From Desulfovibrio sp. (GTDB lineage: Bacteria > Desulfobacterota > Desulfovibrionia > Desulfovibrionales > Desulfovibrionaceae), in contig JAISTW010000029.1 of the NCBI GenBank assembly GCA_031272405.1, positions 1 to 32,810 on the forward strand: a stretch of DNA of 32,810 nucleotides. Direction: 5' to 3'. Below are positions 31,105-32,810 of this stretch, one piece after another. The position numbers and the translations under genes were made by a program. The notes below the pieces were generated by a model, which had not been told where the DNA came from, ran no database searches, and saw nothing but the letters and a program-made list of their open reading frames with translations. How positions within the stretch are numbered: the first letter of the stretch is position 1; every line of letters starts with the position of its first letter.

Positions 31105-32696
31105 AACACGTGGAAGTTCTGATAACGGAAAAGTCCGAGGGACAACGTCTTGACTTGATCCTGAGAGACAACGCGACGGAGATTTCCCGTTCCGCGTTGC
31201 GGAAGGTCATTGCGTCAGGGCACTGCCGTGTGGATGGACGCGTTGAAACACGGCCCGATTTCAGGGCAAAACGTGGGCAGCGTATCCTTGTTGACCTGCC
31301 AGGAACGCAGGCGGGCTTGAAACCAGAACCTGGCGAGCTGAATATTGTCTGGCGCGACGAATGTCTCGTCGTCTGTGACAAGCCGGCAGGTCTTACCGTG
31401 CATCCATGCCCGTCCTGTCCGGATAAAACCCTGGTGCAGCGTTTGCTGGCGCATTTCCCACAGCTTGCCGGGCAGGAGGGAATGCGGCCGGGCATTGTTC
31501 ACCGCTTGGACAAGGATACCAGCGGGCTTTTGCTTGTGGCCTTGGATGAACAAACGCGCCTGGCCTTGAGTCAGGCCTTCGCCGACCACAGGGTAGGCAA
31601 GGAATATCTGGCTCTCGTCGACGGATTTCCGCCTGCCGATGGTCAGTGCGCTGCCCCGCTTGGTCGCCATCCCACAGTGAAAACCAAAATGACTGTTTTG
31701 CCGGAGAAACAGGGAGGCAGGAGCGCCCGGACACGCTGGAGGCGCATCTGGAGTACGCCGGATCAACGCGCTTCCCTGTTGACCGTGTGTATTTATACCG
31801 GACGTACGCATCAGATACGGGTGCATTTGTCGTATCTCGGGCACCCGATTCTTGGTGACAAACTATATGCCTCCAAGGCAATACAGTGCTTGGCTCCCCG
31901 CCAGATGCTCCATGCATGGCGTCTCGACTTTGAGCATCCGCATACGGGAGAATCCATGAGTTTTGTCCGTCCGCCCCCGGATGACATGGCGGCTGTCGCG
32001 CTCAATATGTCCAGGCGTATGCGGCGTCTGGTCATTGTCGGCAACCCGGGCAGTGGAAAAACAACCCTTGCGCGAGAGTTGACTGTCAGGGGAATTCCTG
32101 TTGTCAGCGCTGATGATTTGGTCAGCGGTTTGTACGCGCCGGGAAGAGAGGCCGCACAATGGCTGGAACGACGTTTGGGAGCGGATATGCTCGCCGGCGA
32201 CGGTTCCGTGGACAAAGCGGCGCTTTTCGGGGTGTTGGCGCGCAATCCGGAATTTTGCCGCGAACTGGAGGAATTTGTACATCCCTGGATTCGTGACGCT
32301 GTTCAGGCCTTCTGGGACAGGCAGGAAGGGGAGGGGAACGCTTTGGCGGCAGTTGAAGTGCCCCTGTACTTTGAGTGCGGCTGGGAAAAAATTTTTTCGC
32401 CGACTCCTTTTGTTGTCGGCGTGCGTTGCCCCTTCTCCGAACGCCTTCGCCGTCTTGTGTCAGCGCGCGGCTGGACGCAGGACAAAGCTATTCTGCTGGA
32501 AAGCCGCCAATGGTCCGAGGAACGCAAGATGGCCGCTTGTGATCTTGTCGTTGACAACAACGGCGAGGGGAATAACTTGGCGCTTGAGTCTGAACGCATC
32601 ATACAGGCCGTTGGGCAGCGTCAGGCGAGTTTGGAAAAAAAACAGGCCGAAAGGCTTGCCGCTCTGTGGGAATGCGGCTTGCCAAGTTTTGATTAG
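31101..32696 (+). CDS. RluA-family pseudouridine synthase fused to dephospho-CoA kinase
   Basis: 531 residues from a TTG start overlapping the previous stop (TTGA); GTG 31110 is an alternative. Residues about 1-70 are an S4-like RNA-binding domain. About 85-300 is the RluA catalytic domain, with 'GIVHRLDKDTSGLLL' (catalytic Asp137) and 'IYTGRTHQIRVHLSYLGHPILGD'. From about 308 a CoaE domain begins, with P-loop GNPGSGKTT (314-322), 'VVSADDLVSGLY' and 'EFVHPWIRDAV', ending about 500 with 'VEVPLYFECGW' and 'CDLVVDNNGEG' inside. One chain thus modifies rRNA uridine and makes CoA. I recall this fusion in Desulfovibrionaceae. Confidence 0.88.
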   Translation: MKHVEVLITEKSEGQRLDLILRDNATEISRSALRKVIASGHCRVDGRVETRPDFRAKRGQRILVDLPGTQAGLKPEPGELNIVWRDECLVVCDKPAGLTVHPCPSCPDKTLVQRLLAHFPQLAGQEGMRPGIVHRLDKDTSGLLLVALDEQTRLALSQAFADHRVGKEYLALVDGFPPADGQCAAPLGRHPTVKTKMTVLPEKQGGRSARTRWRRIWSTPDQRASLLTVCIYTGRTHQIRVHLSYLGHPILGDKLYASKAIQCLAPRQMLHAWRLDFEHPHTGESMSFVRPPPDDMAAVALNMSRRMRRLVIVGNPGSGKTTLARELTVRGIPVVSADDLVSGLYAPGREAAQWLERRLGADMLAGDGSVDKAALFGVLARNPEFCRELEEFVHPWIRDAVQAFWDRQEGEGNALAAVEVPLYFECGWEKIFSPTPFVVGVRCPFSERLRRLVSARGWTQDKAILLESRQWSEERKMAACDLVVDNNGEGNNLALESERIIQAVGQRQASLEKKQAERLAALWECGLPSFD

Positions 32697-32709
32697 AGCA
32701 ATTTAACTT

Positions 32710-32810
32710 TCATTTTATATATCCACAAGATTCAAACCAGCCTTTGGCATCTTTGGCTGTAACCATACCCAAGGCGATTCCTACCGCCGATAAAAGTTCA
32801 TCGGAGGTTC
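32710..32810 (-). CDS. IS630-like transposase, C-terminal fragment (runs off window)
   Basis: On the minus strand, entering from the right edge, a frame of 33 codons ends with TGA at 32710-32712. Its end, 'VTAKDAKGWFESCGY', has the 'T-x-x-D-A-x-x-W-F-x-x-x-G-Y' finish that I associate with IS630-family transposases. Only the C-terminus is visible. The 13 bases between it and the RluA-CoaE stop are too few to show a terminal repeat. Confidence 0.6.
   Translation of the reverse strand, partial: TSDELLSAVGIALGMVTAKDAKGWFESCGYIK

Overview
The window looks like chromosome from a dissimilatory sulfate-reducing deltaproteobacterium of the Desulfovibrionaceae (Desulfovibrio or a close relative). The main evidence is the aprB-aprA and qmoA-qmoB-qmoC(-qmoD) block for APS reduction. 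Supporting features typical of the group are a TauE/SafE exporter with a small membrane partner, an RluA-CoaE fusion followed by nothing but preceded by an SH3/NlpC-P60 lipoprotein, and an AmrS-like radical SAM protein. No rRNA, tRNA or CRISPR array was found. Both edges lie inside transposase genes: the N-terminus of an IS5-like transposase at 1-64 and the C-terminus of an IS630-like transposase at 32710-32810. The piece therefore appears to be bounded by insertion sequences.

Layout. 267-3248 (minus) is a three-gene envelope operon: a glycine-zipper lipoprotein, an SrfA-like single-pass membrane protein, and an exported proline/lysine-rich protein. The last two share a C-terminal domain with four cysteines. 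3464-6058 (plus) holds a DUF169 protein, a TauE/SafE permease and a small membrane protein. 6081-8125 (minus) holds an amrS-like gene, a CobO-type adenosyltransferase and a nucleoside deoxyribosyltransferase-like protein. 8276-10735 (plus) holds purM, a cysteine-cluster protein and a J-domain protein. An unknown gene (10757-11203, minus) and a glycerate kinase (11409-12554) follow.

12461-16035 is an accessory-looking module: an AraC-type regulator divergent from a cupin, a DUF362 protein and a carboxymuconolactone decarboxylase-like protein, all three carrying export signals. An isolated FlgE-type flagellar gene with a strong sigma-54 promoter follows (16115-17623, minus), then a PLP aminotransferase, a PEBP-like lipoprotein and a degenerate EPSP-synthase-fold protein (19458-21206).

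21616-29669 is the sulfate-respiration core. AprBA reduces APS to sulfite. QmoABC links the quinone pool to AprBA, and the QmoD-like protein ends the operon. A strong terminator separates aprA from qmoA, and a hairpin follows qmoD. The window closes with the NlpC/P60 lipoprotein and the RluA-CoaE fusion.

The least explained parts are the SrfA-like operon, the exported cupin/DUF362/CMD cluster, the degenerate EPSP synthase homologue divergent from aprBA, and a 14-nt element occurring upstream of two unrelated genes. All function calls come from reading protein motifs by eye; no database search was possible.
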